A stretch of 64,000 bases of DNA from Gammaproteobacteria bacterium UBA7310 (GTDB lineage Bacteria > Pseudomonadota > Gammaproteobacteria > Pseudomonadales > Ketobacteraceae). Position 1 is the first letter of the stretch. The number at the start of each line of letters is the position of its first letter. Where the stretch lies: positions 155,650 to 219,649 of the forward strand of contig DKQK01000056.1 in assembly GCA_002471665.1 (NCBI GenBank), in the 5' to 3' direction. The position numbers and the translations under genes were made by a program. Below are positions 1 to 9,203 of this stretch, piece after piece. The notes under the pieces were generated by a model. That model was given only the letters and a program-made list of their open reading frames with translations, made no database searches and had not been told where the DNA came from.

Positions 1-1
1 C

Positions 2-1711
2 ATCGCCTTTTTGTTCGCCCTGGCCTGCGTTGCCGCGTTTATGTTTTATGCCAGCGGCAGCGTACTGACCAGCATCATGGGCACCCTGGCCACCTTGACC
101 GTGATCGTCACCTCCGTGGTGGCGGCCATGGGTGCCATGTCATGGCTGGGTATTCATATCTCCCCCCCGGTGGCCAATGCTCCCACCATGATTCTGACCC
201 TGGCCATTGCCGACAGCATGCATATTCTGGCCACCTACTTTCAAAATATGCAGCAGGGCATGAACAAACGCGCAGCGATGGAAAGCAGCCTCAACCTGAA
301 CTATCAGCCGGTGATGCTCACCAGCCTCACCACGGTGATCGGTTTTCTATCATTGAATTTCAGCGCCTCACCACCGTTCCGTGATCTGGGTAACGTGGTG
401 GCCATTGGTGTGTTTGCCGCCTGGATCTTTTCCATTGGTCTGCTGCCCGCACTGGTGGTGTTGCTGCCGTTCAACATCAAGCAACATAAATTGCAACAAG
501 GGGCAAGCAACGATGCATTGGCCAATTTCGTCATTCGGCGCCGCGTACCAATTTTCATTGCCGCCAGTGTCCTGATTGTCATCAGCACTTCCTTCCTGCT
601 GGACAACCGCCTCAATGATGTTTGGGCGGAGTACTTCGATGAGCGCACAGAGGTGCGCATGCATTCTGATTTTGTCCGCAACAACCTGACCACCAACAAT
701 ACCATCTCCTTTTCGCTGGATTCCGGCGAGGAAGGCGGCATCAGCGATCCGGCGTTTCTGCAAACCAGTGAACAATTTGCCCGCTGGTTGCAGGCGCAGC
801 CGGAGGTGATTCATGTGGCAACCTATACGGACATAATGAAACGCCTCAACAAGACCATGCATGGCGATGATCCCGCCTGGTACCGATTACCCGAAGAGCG
901 GGAACTGGCTGCGCAATACCTGTTGCTGTACGAGTTCAGCCTGCCGTTCGGACTCGACACCAACAATCTGCTGGATGCCGGCAAAGCGTCGACCCGCATC
1001 ACCGCCACGGTGGCGGACTCCTCCACCGATAACATTCTCGGCCTGCAGCAACGTTCGCAACAATGGCTGCGGGACAATGCACCCAGCGCCATGTACCACC
1101 CGGGCACCAGTTCCGACATCATGTTTGCGCACATGGGCTACAGTAACATTCGCAGCATGCTGGAAGGCTCTGCCCTGGCATTGCTGATCATTTCCCTTAT
1201 TCTGGGCTTTGCCCTGCGCTCGGTGAAATTCGGTCTGATCAGCCTGATACCCAATCTGATTCCAGCGGCGGTTGGCTTTGGTGCCTGGGGTATGCTGGTG
1301 GGACAGATTGGTCTGGGGCTGTCTGCCGTGGCCGGCATGACACTGGGCATTGTGGTGGACTATACGGTGCACTTCCTCAGCAAGTACCTGCGCGCCAAGC
1401 GGGAGCAGAACCTGAACGAACCGGATGCCATCCGTTACGCCTTTCGCACAGTGGGCACCGCCCTGTTCGTCACCACGTTGATTCTGACCGCCAACTTTGG
1501 TGTACTGGCGCTGTCCGATTTTCGACTCAGCTCGGACATGGGGATACTCACCGCCGGCACCATTATCGTTGCTTTGCTGGTGGACTTTTTCTTTCTGCCA
1601 CCCCTGCTGATGTTCCTTGCCCGTAAACCGTCGTCACAATCGATACCGGGCACCGACGACAATCCCCAGCAGCCTCATTCCACTCCGAAATCACCACTGG
1701 AATCATTGTGA
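2..1711 (+). CDS. RND/MMPL-family exporter, C-terminal part (5' end outside window)
   Basis: Open reading frame running in from before base 1; about 569 residues are visible. It has the layout of an RND-superfamily permease. A cluster of membrane segments in the first ~155 residues (with the ADSMHIL stretch carrying an Asp in a helix) is followed by a soluble loop of about 200 residues, then a second helix cluster with GIVVDYTVHF, again an Asp in a transmembrane helix. This internal duplication is typical of MMPL/HAE3-type exporters that move lipids or hydrophobic compounds using the proton gradient. The last ~30 residues are a hydrophilic cytoplasmic tail. Substrate unknown. The next gene begins about 60 bp downstream on the same strand. 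Confidence 0.85.
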   Translation: MAFLFALACVAAFMFYASGSVLTSIMGTLATLTVIVTSVVAAMGAMSWLGIHISPPVANAPTMILTLAIADSMHILATYFQNMQQGMNKRAAMESSLNLNYQPVMLTSLTTVIGFLSLNFSASPPFRDLGNVVAIGVFAAWIFSIGLLPALVVLLPFNIKQHKLQQGASNDALANFVIRRRVPIFIAASVLIVISTSFLLDNRLNDVWAEYFDERTEVRMHSDFVRNNLTTNNTISFSLDSGEEGGISDPAFLQTSEQFARWLQAQPEVIHVATYTDIMKRLNKTMHGDDPAWYRLPEERELAAQYLLLYEFSLPFGLDTNNLLDAGKASTRITATVADSSTDNILGLQQRSQQWLRDNAPSAMYHPGTSSDIMFAHMGYSNIRSMLEGSALALLIISLILGFALRSVKFGLISLIPNLIPAAVGFGAWGMLVGQIGLGLSAVAGMTLGIVVDYTVHFLSKYLRAKREQNLNEPDAIRYAFRTVGTALFVTTLILTANFGVLALSDFRLSSDMGILTAGTIIVALLVDFFFLPPLLMFLARKPSSQSIPGTDDNPQQPHSTPKSPLESL

Positions 1712-1771
1712 TCCCGCTGCAAACTGGCTATGCTCGTGGCCTTTAAATCAAGGCCACGGGCAGCCACCGGC

Positions 1772-2599
1772 ATGAGTAAAACTGAGCGCACTGAGTTCAA
1801 TCATTACCAACACAACGCACCGGAATACACAGAAGACATTCTCTGGCATCGTGTCTATGGTGTGATCGGGGGGATTGTATTGATCATCGCCCTGCTGGGC
1901 TTAGGGGCGTACAGTTTATTCAGCAGCGGCAATCCGGAACCCACATTCAATGTGGAGACACTGGCAGCGAGCGGCGCCATCCCGGCTGCCGAAGACAGCA
2001 GCACTGCTGCATCACCCCAGGCCGCGCCTGTGACAAAGCCAGTGACGAAAGAGGCACAGGCTAATGCGCCGTTGCTGAGCAGTGAACGGGGGCATGCACA
2101 GCAGGTTGAGGATCAGCCGGTTGACGAGACCCAGACTCAGACCCAGGCAATATTGGCGACAGAGCCAGCACCGGCTCAAACTCAATCGCAAACTCAAACC
2201 ACACAAGCGGATGATGGTACCGCCACCCCTGCCAGTCATGAAGTGCACATCACCATCTTAAACGACGACCTGAGCGCTGCAATTCTGACCGACGCCATGG
2301 ATGGCCTGGCGCCAAAGAGGCAACTGAGTCACACCGACGAGCTGGGCGAAGGTTTTATCAAACTGTACTTTTATACCGATTTACAGGGCCGCGCGGGGGA
2401 CACCCTCACCTACAGTTGGTACCGCAATGACAAACGGGTGGCCGAAGTCAGAATTCCGGTGGGCAGTGACCGCTGGCGCAGCCATGCCAGCAAAAACATC
2501 AGTGCCAGGATGCGAGGCAACTGGAAAGTGGTGGTGACGGATCACCGGGGTAACAGGTTGGCCGAATCAGAATTCTATTTGCCCACGCCGGCTTCCTGA
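1772..2599 (+). CDS. DUF2914-domain membrane-anchored protein
   Basis: 275 residues from the ATG at 1772; an in-frame ATG at 1730 is also possible and neither has a clear Shine-Dalgarno. An N-terminal cytoplasmic stretch precedes one transmembrane helix (IGGIVLIIALLGLGAYSLF). A low-complexity linker rich in Gln/Thr/Ala follows (roughly residues 75-155). The C-terminal ~105 residues match the DUF2914 pattern (FIKLYFYTDLQG, TLTYSWYRN, GNWKVVV), a small beta-rich periplasmic domain. Function is not known for this family. It converges with the aldolase-like gene, leaving one base between the stop codons. Confidence 0.75.
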   Translation: MSKTERTEFNHYQHNAPEYTEDILWHRVYGVIGGIVLIIALLGLGAYSLFSSGNPEPTFNVETLAASGAIPAAEDSSTAASPQAAPVTKPVTKEAQANAPLLSSERGHAQQVEDQPVDETQTQTQAILATEPAPAQTQSQTQTTQADDGTATPASHEVHITILNDDLSAAILTDAMDGLAPKRQLSHTDELGEGFIKLYFYTDLQGRAGDTLTYSWYRNDKRVAEVRIPVGSDRWRSHASKNISARMRGNWKVVVTDHRGNRLAESEFYLPTPAS

Positions 2600-2600
2600 A

Positions 2601-3263
2601 TCAATGCTGGCTAAAATAGTGCTCATCCAGTTGATGGGCATCCAGCACTGCCTGCAATAATCGGGAGCCGGCGTTTTCCACATCCGCCCCATAGACGATG
2701 ATGCCATCCTCATGGCCCTGCATGGCGATGATCCCTTCTGCTGTGTCATCTTCCACAACCAGCCTGCGTACGGCATCGGCCATGGCTGGCGTGCCATAGG
2801 CAACACTGCGCGGTGTCATCTTCATGTTCAGTTTTTCGGCCCGCTGCCATAGCAATGGGGAATGCACATGGATAACCGTTTGAATGGCAGTGGCAGCCTG
2901 ATAGAGCGCAGCATGGGTCAGGGCTTCTGACGAGGGAGGTAATGGGCCACGGGCGCGGATACGGTTGCGCCGGACATCGGTTTCTTCCACCAGCACGTAA
3001 TGTTCCCGGCACAACAACGGTAAGTGTCCGGTCTGGGTGCCGGAAATCACAAAGCTGTCCTGCTCTGCCCGATGGCTCAGGTTGCCATAACCCAAGCCGC
3101 CATAACGGGCTGGATCCTGACCGATAAAACCCAGGCGATGCAGGTAGCTTCGCCACACGTTGAGTTCGGCAAACTGGGGGCAGTCGATATGGTGATCCGT
3201 AACAAAATCCAGCTGATACTGGATTACGCCTTCTTGTGGTGGGGTGTCAGGTCGTTGTCCCAT
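2601..3263 (-). CDS. Class II aldolase/adducin-family protein
   Basis: 220 residues starting at ATG 3263. The fold signature of metal-dependent class II aldolases is visible: GGLGYGNLSHR near the N-terminus (phosphate/substrate loop), the HVH pair in VIHVHSPLLW, and a third putative zinc ligand in MQGHEDG. Family members cleave sugar phosphates such as fuculose- or ribulose-phosphate, or dehydrate methylthioribulose phosphate; the sequence does not tell which. It stands alone between two convergent/divergent neighbours, so context gives no pathway. Confidence 0.8.
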   Translation of the reverse strand: MGQRPDTPPQEGVIQYQLDFVTDHHIDCPQFAELNVWRSYLHRLGFIGQDPARYGGLGYGNLSHRAEQDSFVISGTQTGHLPLLCREHYVLVEETDVRRNRIRARGPLPPSSEALTHAALYQAATAIQTVIHVHSPLLWQRAEKLNMKMTPRSVAYGTPAMADAVRRLVVEDDTAEGIIAMQGHEDGIIVYGADVENAGSRLLQAVLDAHQLDEHYFSQH

Positions 3264-3354
3264 GCCAGCACTCCGCTTGTAATGCTCGTCTGACGGCTCA
3301 AGCCAGCCACCGGGGTCTGATGAGAGGGCCCAATTTCTTGGTCGACTTCAGACC

Positions 3355-4776
3355 TTAGCGTTTTTTCTTTTTCTTCTCCAGCTTTTTATGATGAGTCACC
3401 ATGCGCTTTTTCTTGTGAATCTGCCTTGGCGTCAGCGTATTACGGCGCCCGGCATAGGGATTGTCGCCGGTTTTGAATTCGATACGAATGGGGGTGCCTT
3501 CGATATCCATAATGCGCCGGAAGGTGTTTTCCAGATAACGCCGATATGATTTAGGCACACTTTCGGTCTGATTACCGTGAATCACCACCAGTGGCGGGTT
3601 GCTACCGCCCATGTGGGCATAGCGCAATTTGATCCGGCGCCCGTTTACCATCGGGGGTTGATGATCGGACAACGCATCTTCCAGAATTTTGGTGAGAAAC
3701 GGCGTTGACAGTTTTTTAAACGCACACTGGTAGGCTTTCTGGATGGATCGATACAGCTCACCCACGCCGGTACCGTGTTTGGCGGAGATAAAATGTATTT
3801 TTGCGAAATCCACAAAGACCAGGCGGCGCTCCAACTCAGACTTGATGCGCTCTTTCGCTTCCGCCTCCATGCCATCCCATTTGTTGATGGCGATCACCAG
3901 GGAGCGGCCGCTTTCCAGCACAAAGCCCAACAGGTGCAGATCCTGTTCCACAATGTTCTCACGGGCATCCAGCACCATCACCACCACATTGGCGTCTTCG
4001 ATGGCCTGCAGGGTTTTGATCACCGAAAACTTTTCCACTGCCTCGTTGACACGGCCCCGTTTGCGAACGCCCGCCGTATCGATGATGGTGTAACGCTGAC
4101 CATGACGCTCGTAAGGTATATAGACGCTGTCGCGAGTGGTACCCGGCATATCGAACACCACCACCCGGTCTTCCCCCAACATGCGGTTAACCAGGGTCGA
4201 CTTGCCCACATTGGGGCGGCCGACAATTGCCATCTTGATGCCTTTCTCTGCCTCTTCCTGCGCTTCGGCTGATTCCTGTACCGGTTCGGGCATCTCTTCA
4301 AAAACGTGATCGATCAACTGGCTGACGCCACGACCATGAGCCGCTGCAATGGCCAACGGATCGCCCAAGCCCAGGCTGTAAAAATCCGCCACCACCACAT
4401 CCTGATTGAGGCCATCGATTTTGTTGACCACCAGGAACACCGGTTTTTGACGGGCCCGCAGCACCTGCGCCAGCATCTCATCTGCCGCCGTCACCCCCGC
4501 CTGGGCATCCACCAGAAACAACACCATATGAGCTTCTTCAACCGCCTGCAGGGATTGATCGCGCATATAGGAATCGATACCTTCCTCGTCACCGGAGATA
4601 CCACCGGTATCAATCACAATGAACTCACGCTCGCCCAGCCGGGCATCGCCATACTGGCGGTCACGGGTCAGCCCCGGCATATCGGCAACGATGGCGTCGC
4701 GGGTCCGGGTCAAACGATTGAACAGAGTGGATTTACCCACATTGGGGCGGCCTACCAGCGCGATTACCGGTTTCAT
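3355..4776 (-). CDS. der: Ribosome-associated GTPase Der (EngA)
   Basis: 473 residues, the usual size. Two tandem GTPase domains are each introduced by GRPNVGKS (residues ~8-15 and ~186-193), with DTGG/DTAG switch II motifs and NKID/NKWD specificity motifs. A KH-like domain and a very basic C-terminal tail (KKLEKKKKKR) follow. Der is essential for maturation of the 50S ribosomal subunit. Its ATG overlaps the stop of bamB by one base (TAATG), so the two are translationally coupled; der-bamB-yfgM-hisS is conserved gammaproteobacterial gene order. Confidence 0.97.
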   Translation of the reverse strand: MKPVIALVGRPNVGKSTLFNRLTRTRDAIVADMPGLTRDRQYGDARLGEREFIVIDTGGISGDEEGIDSYMRDQSLQAVEEAHMVLFLVDAQAGVTAADEMLAQVLRARQKPVFLVVNKIDGLNQDVVVADFYSLGLGDPLAIAAAHGRGVSQLIDHVFEEMPEPVQESAEAQEEAEKGIKMAIVGRPNVGKSTLVNRMLGEDRVVVFDMPGTTRDSVYIPYERHGQRYTIIDTAGVRKRGRVNEAVEKFSVIKTLQAIEDANVVVMVLDARENIVEQDLHLLGFVLESGRSLVIAINKWDGMEAEAKERIKSELERRLVFVDFAKIHFISAKHGTGVGELYRSIQKAYQCAFKKLSTPFLTKILEDALSDHQPPMVNGRRIKLRYAHMGGSNPPLVVIHGNQTESVPKSYRRYLENTFRRIMDIEGTPIRIEFKTGDNPYAGRRNTLTPRQIHKKKRMVTHHKKLEKKKKKR

Positions 4777-5975
4777 TATTCCTCAACTACCTTATAGGCA
4801 GCCAGCTCACCACTGTTGCCCTGCACATAAACGATATCATCATAGACCACCGGCTCCGCCCGCAAACCATCGGCCGGGTCGGTGACGCGACGTAACGACT
4901 GGGCCTTCTGGTTGGCAAACTGATAACGCTTGACCCCCACCTTGGCGCGTGCCAGAAAACTGCCATCCCGATAGGAAAGCCAGTAGAGAAACCCTTCAAA
5001 ATCCCCCACCAGCACGTAACGATCATAAGCCGTGGGGGCACCCAGGCCACGCCCTTTCAAATCGTCCAACTGCCAGATATCGGTACCGGAGACTGAATCC
5101 TTGGCGTACAAAACACTGTCTTCATCCACCACATACACTTGGGACAGAAACTCAGAAACGCCGCTGTAGGAAGACAACGGCTTGCTCCACAGCACCCGGC
5201 CGGAGGGAACATCAATGGCCGCCAGGCCACCTTGATACGTGACAGCATAGACGATCTTACCGGACACCCAGAAACGGCCATCCAGATCAATCAAACGCTC
5301 CAGCTCGGAGCGCCCTTTGGGTTCACCGATCAAGCGTTCCCAGGCCACGAAGCCACTGTCCGTATCCAGTGCCACCAGCTTGCCATTGGCAAATCCCGCC
5401 AGCGTAGCCCCACCCATTACCACCGGGCTGCTCTCACCCCGCAAGGTAAGAATGGGAATGCTGGTATCAAACAGCCAAACCGTTTTGCCATCCTGGCGGT
5501 CCAGGCCATGCAGGCGACCGTCAATGGTTTGCACCACCAACCGCTCACTGCCGAACGCTGGAGTCGACATGATTTGCCCGCCCAGCGCTTTTTCCCACAG
5601 GATGCTGCCATCCTCTTCGTTCAGAACAATGATTTCACCGTTGGCGGAACCCAGGGCCACCATGCCATAGGCCGCACTCACGCCACCGGTGATTTTTCGA
5701 TCCAAATCCACACGCCATTCACGGGCACCGGTCTTGCGATCCAGCTTGTACACTTCACCATCGATTGCAGCAGCAAAGGCCCAACGCTCCGTCAGCGCAG
5801 GCTTCAGGCTCAGATACGCCTCACCCACCCCATCACTGATGCGCGCGGTCCACAGCTTTTCGATATCCAGCTGGGCTTTGAATTGTGGTACGGGGGAAGG
5901 GGCCACCACGCTTTCATCACTACTGCAGGCCATCAGCAGCAACGGCAGCAGTAAAACCAGTACTCGGTAACCCAT
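4776..5975 (-). CDS. bamB: Outer-membrane assembly lipoprotein BamB
   Basis: 399 residues. The signal peptide ends in the lipobox LLMAC, so the mature protein is lipidated at Cys17 and sorted to the outer membrane. The rest consists of repeated PQQ-like beta-propeller blades (GKLVALDTDSG, GEIIVLNEEDG, GRLHGLDRQDG), as expected for the eight-bladed propeller of BamB. It works in the Bam complex that folds beta-barrel proteins. Start and stop overlap the neighbouring yfgM and der by single bases (TGATG and TAATG). Confidence 0.96.
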   Translation of the reverse strand: MGYRVLVLLLPLLLMACSSDESVVAPSPVPQFKAQLDIEKLWTARISDGVGEAYLSLKPALTERWAFAAAIDGEVYKLDRKTGAREWRVDLDRKITGGVSAAYGMVALGSANGEIIVLNEEDGSILWEKALGGQIMSTPAFGSERLVVQTIDGRLHGLDRQDGKTVWLFDTSIPILTLRGESSPVVMGGATLAGFANGKLVALDTDSGFVAWERLIGEPKGRSELERLIDLDGRFWVSGKIVYAVTYQGGLAAIDVPSGRVLWSKPLSSYSGVSEFLSQVYVVDEDSVLYAKDSVSGTDIWQLDDLKGRGLGAPTAYDRYVLVGDFEGFLYWLSYRDGSFLARAKVGVKRYQFANQKAQSLRRVTDPADGLRAEPVVYDDIVYVQGNSGELAAYKVVEE

Positions 5976-6661
5976 CAGTTCCCCGCCACCAGCAAATTAT
6001 CGTACTTGAATTTCAAAATGGGACGACTCTGGCCTTCATTCTGGTCGGCACTCAGCTCCATGGCTTTTTTGTAGGCCTCCCGTGCTTTGTCCTGATCGCC
6101 CATGGCCACATAGATGTCACCGCGCACTTCCTCGTACGCATCCGCCTGTGAGCCGGGCTGAACTGAATCCAACGCCGTCAAGGCGGCATCATACTGTTCC
6201 TGCGCCGCCAGCACCCGGGCCAGCCGCAAATTGGCAATCAAACGGGTAGCCGCACTGCTGGTATGCTCCATGGCCCACTTCAGCTGCGGCGCGGCAGATT
6301 CCTGGTCGCCTTCCATGACGGCTTCCTTGGCCAGCATCAATGCACCAAATACAGCGTATTCACTGTCGCTGAAGTCGGTCTTCAGCTGTTCACCCAGGTG
6401 GTTCAAGGTTGCCAACTGGCCTTCCAGCTCTTCGGTATTGCCCTGCATCCGGTTCTGATCCGCCGCCGTTGCCGCTTCGATCACCTGCCCGTAGAGCACG
6501 GCAGCGGCTTCGCTGTTTTCCTGCTGGCTTTGAGTCCAGCTCTGATAACCGAAGACGGCCGCAATGGCCAGTACAATACCGATCAGCACGCTGTTACCGT
6601 TGGTTTGCCACCATTTCTTGATTGCTTCGATTTGTTGTTCTTCTGTGCTGTACACGTCCAC
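5975..6661 (-). CDS. yfgM: YfgM-like tetratricopeptide membrane protein
   Basis: 228 residues from a GTG at 6661. The ribosome-binding site AGGAG lies inside the last codons of hisS, eight bases upstream. A short cytoplasmic N-terminus (STEEQQIEAIKKWW) precedes one transmembrane helix (SVLIGIVLAIAAVFGYQSW) and a periplasmic TPR_21-type domain. YfgM is a SecYEG/PpiD-associated periplasmic chaperone factor. Position between hisS and bamB is the conserved context and supports the call. Confidence 0.93.
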   Translation of the reverse strand: MDVYSTEEQQIEAIKKWWQTNGNSVLIGIVLAIAAVFGYQSWTQSQQENSEAAAVLYGQVIEAATAADQNRMQGNTEELEGQLATLNHLGEQLKTDFSDSEYAVFGALMLAKEAVMEGDQESAAPQLKWAMEHTSSAATRLIANLRLARVLAAQEQYDAALTALDSVQPGSQADAYEEVRGDIYVAMGDQDKAREAYKKAMELSADQNEGQSRPILKFKYDNLLVAGN

Positions 6662-6665
6662 GTTA

Positions 6666-7943
6666 TTACTCCTGGCTAATCAGGTTTTCTGCAAAAAAGT
6701 TTGATAGTTGATCCTGCATAATGACCACCTGCTCGCGCTGCTCACGCAAAAATTTGACGGCCACCTGCTGATTCTGAATTTCCTGTTCCCCCAACACCAG
6801 GGCCACACGGGCTCCGGAATCGTCGGCTTTCTTGATCTGCTTTTTGAACTTGCCGCCACCGCAGTGGCATTGGACACGCAATGCCGGTAATTGGTTTCGC
6901 ACTCTTTCTGCCAGCAACAGGCCCTGAATACTGTCTTCAGAGATGATGTACACATCCGGTGCCGGATTGATATGGCCAACCACGTCGCAGGCTTCCAGCA
7001 GCAGCACCAAACGCTCGATGCCCATGGCAAATCCCACCGCCGGCGTGCTTTTACCACCCAATTGCTGTACCAGCCCATCGTAACGGCCACCGGCACACAC
7101 GGTGCCCTGGGCACCCAAGGCGTCGGTCACCCATTCAAAAACGGTTTTACAGTAGTAGTCGAGGCCACGCACCAGGTTCGGGTTTATCTCGTATGACACT
7201 CCGGCGGCATCCAGCGTTGCCTTCAGTTGCTCAAAATGGAGGCTGGACTCTTCATCCAGGTAATCGTGCAAACTGGGAGCATGCTTCAGTATTGCCTGGG
7301 TGGCTTCATCTTTACTGTCCAACACGCGCAAGGGGTTGCTCTCCAGGCGGCGCTGACTGTCGGCATCCAACTGTTCGGCGTGCTGCTGCAGAAACGCGAC
7401 CAGGGCATCACGGAATTCAGCCCGCGCCTCGTTGGAGCCCAGGCTGTTAAGCTGCAGTGTTACCCGATCCGCAATGCCCAGCGCTTTCCACAAACCCGCG
7501 GTCAGCATGATCAGCTCGGCATCGATATCCGGACCCGCCAGGCCGAAGGTTTCCACACCAATCTGGTGAAATTGACGATAACGCCCTTTCTGCGGCTTTT
7601 CATAGCGAAACATGGGGCCCATATACCATAGGCGCTGAACCTGGTTGTAAAGCAGCCCATGCTCTTCTCCGGCCCGCACGCAACCGGCTGTCCCCTCAGG
7701 GCGTAAGGTCAGGCTCTCCTGATTGCGATCCAGAAAGGTATACATTTCTTTCTCGACGATATCAGTGACTTCACCAATGGAACGTTTGAACAGATCGGTG
7801 TATTCCACGATCGGCAGGCGGATTTCCCCATAGCTGTATTGATTCAACAGCTGACGTACAGTGCTCTCAAGGTACTGCCAAACAGCGGAATCCTGCGGCA
7901 GGATATCGTTCATGCCGCGGATGGCTTTGATTCGCTTGCTCAA
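6666..7943 (-). CDS. hisS: Histidyl-tRNA synthetase
   Basis: 425 residues, the normal length. Class II synthetase motifs are visible: AIRGMNDILP at the start, RPEGTAGCVRA with the following MGPMFRYEKPQKGRYRQFHQ (motif 2), the histidine-specific LVRGLDYY, and GFAMGIERL (motif 3), then the C-terminal anticodon-binding domain. The frame opens with TTG at 7943 preceded by AGGA; the next ATG lies inside the conserved GMNDIL, so the TTG is very likely the true start. It attaches histidine to tRNA-His. It heads the hisS-yfgM-bamB-der unit. Confidence 0.97.
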   Translation of the reverse strand: MSKRIKAIRGMNDILPQDSAVWQYLESTVRQLLNQYSYGEIRLPIVEYTDLFKRSIGEVTDIVEKEMYTFLDRNQESLTLRPEGTAGCVRAGEEHGLLYNQVQRLWYMGPMFRYEKPQKGRYRQFHQIGVETFGLAGPDIDAELIMLTAGLWKALGIADRVTLQLNSLGSNEARAEFRDALVAFLQQHAEQLDADSQRRLESNPLRVLDSKDEATQAILKHAPSLHDYLDEESSLHFEQLKATLDAAGVSYEINPNLVRGLDYYCKTVFEWVTDALGAQGTVCAGGRYDGLVQQLGGKSTPAVGFAMGIERLVLLLEACDVVGHINPAPDVYIISEDSIQGLLLAERVRNQLPALRVQCHCGGGKFKKQIKKADDSGARVALVLGEQEIQNQQVAVKFLREQREQVVIMQDQLSNFFAENLISQE

Positions 7944-8006
7944 TTCTGATGTTCCTAACTCAATTCGCTGACGGAGACAATTAAAAGCGGCCGATTATAA
8001 GCCAGA

Positions 8007-9131
8007 TCAGGCTCCGAGTGTTATTTTTACCGGTGTTTCGCCACCTTCAGCGTCCACCTCTTCCGCCTTGGCCCGGATCACTTTTTCCAGCTCGGCAATC
8101 AGATCCGAGTTATCCACTTTGTGACTGGGCTTGCCTTCGCGGAAGATCAGGTTATTGGGGGAGCCACCAGTGAGCCCGATATGGGCTTCCTTGGCCTCGC
8201 CGGGGCCATTCACCACACAGCCGATAATGGCCACATCCAGGGGTGTTTTAATGTCTTCCAAACGGGATTCCAGCGCGTTAACCGTACTGATGACGTCAAA
8301 GTTCTGCCGGGAACAACTGGGGCAGGCAATAAAATTAATGCCCTTGGTACGCAACCCCAGGCTCTTAAGAATATCAAATCCCACCTTCACTTCTTCGACC
8401 GGATCGGCCGCCAGAGAGATGCGCAGGGTATCGCCAATCCCTTCCATCAACAGAGAGCCCAGGGCAATGGCGGACTTCACGGTACCGGAGCGCAGCCCCC
8501 CGGCTTCCGTCACCCCCAGGTGCAGGGGATTATCGATCTGGGCTGCAATCAGGCGATAGGCCGCAACGGTCATAAACACGTTGGACGCTTTCAGGCTCAA
8601 TTTGAAATTTTGAAAGTCCAGCTTGTCGAGGATGTCCACATGCCGCATGGCCGATTCCATCAAAGCCTCCGGCGTGGGTTCGCCATACTTTTTCTGCAGG
8701 TCTTTCTCCAGCGATCCGGCATTGACCCCGATGCGAATGGGGATGTTCTTGTCCCGCGCACAATCCACGACGGCCCGGATGCGGTCCTCGCGGCCGATAT
8801 TGCCTGGGTTGATACGCAAACAATCGACCCCCTGCTCCGCCACCGCCAAGGCAATCTTGTAGTCAAAGTGGATATCCGCCACCAGGGGTACAGAAACCTG
8901 CTTTTTTATCGCACCAAAGGCTTCCGCTGCGTCCATGGAGGGCACGGAAACCCGCACGATATCCACACCGGCCTCCTCCAGGCGCTGGATTTGGCCTACC
9001 GTGGCGGCCACATCGGTGGTTTCGGTATTGGTCATACTCTGCACGCTGATCGGCGCATCACCACCCACGGGTACATTGCCAACCATAATCTGACGGGATT
9101 GACGGCGTTTTATTGGTGATTCAAAGTGCAT
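8007..9131 (-). CDS. ispG: 4-hydroxy-3-methylbut-2-enyl diphosphate synthase IspG
   Basis: 374 residues, standard for the bacterial two-domain form. The N-terminal TIM-barrel contains QSMTNTETTDV and RVSVPSMDAA. The C-terminal iron-sulfur domain has CPSCSR and CVVNGPGEA, giving the three cluster cysteines and the glutamate ligand. It converts methylerythritol cyclodiphosphate to HMBPP in the MEP isoprenoid pathway. It lies between rodZ and hisS, as in Pseudomonas-type genomes. Confidence 0.97.
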   Translation of the reverse strand: MHFESPIKRRQSRQIMVGNVPVGGDAPISVQSMTNTETTDVAATVGQIQRLEEAGVDIVRVSVPSMDAAEAFGAIKKQVSVPLVADIHFDYKIALAVAEQGVDCLRINPGNIGREDRIRAVVDCARDKNIPIRIGVNAGSLEKDLQKKYGEPTPEALMESAMRHVDILDKLDFQNFKLSLKASNVFMTVAAYRLIAAQIDNPLHLGVTEAGGLRSGTVKSAIALGSLLMEGIGDTLRISLAADPVEEVKVGFDILKSLGLRTKGINFIACPSCSRQNFDVISTVNALESRLEDIKTPLDVAIIGCVVNGPGEAKEAHIGLTGGSPNNLIFREGKPSHKVDNSDLIAELEKVIRAKAEEVDAEGGETPVKITLGA

Positions 9132-9203
9132 GTTGGACTCCTACCCTAGCTGGACAGGGCGGTATGTTAAGGCTTATTGCGGTGTATTGCCATGCAGGCG
9201 GTG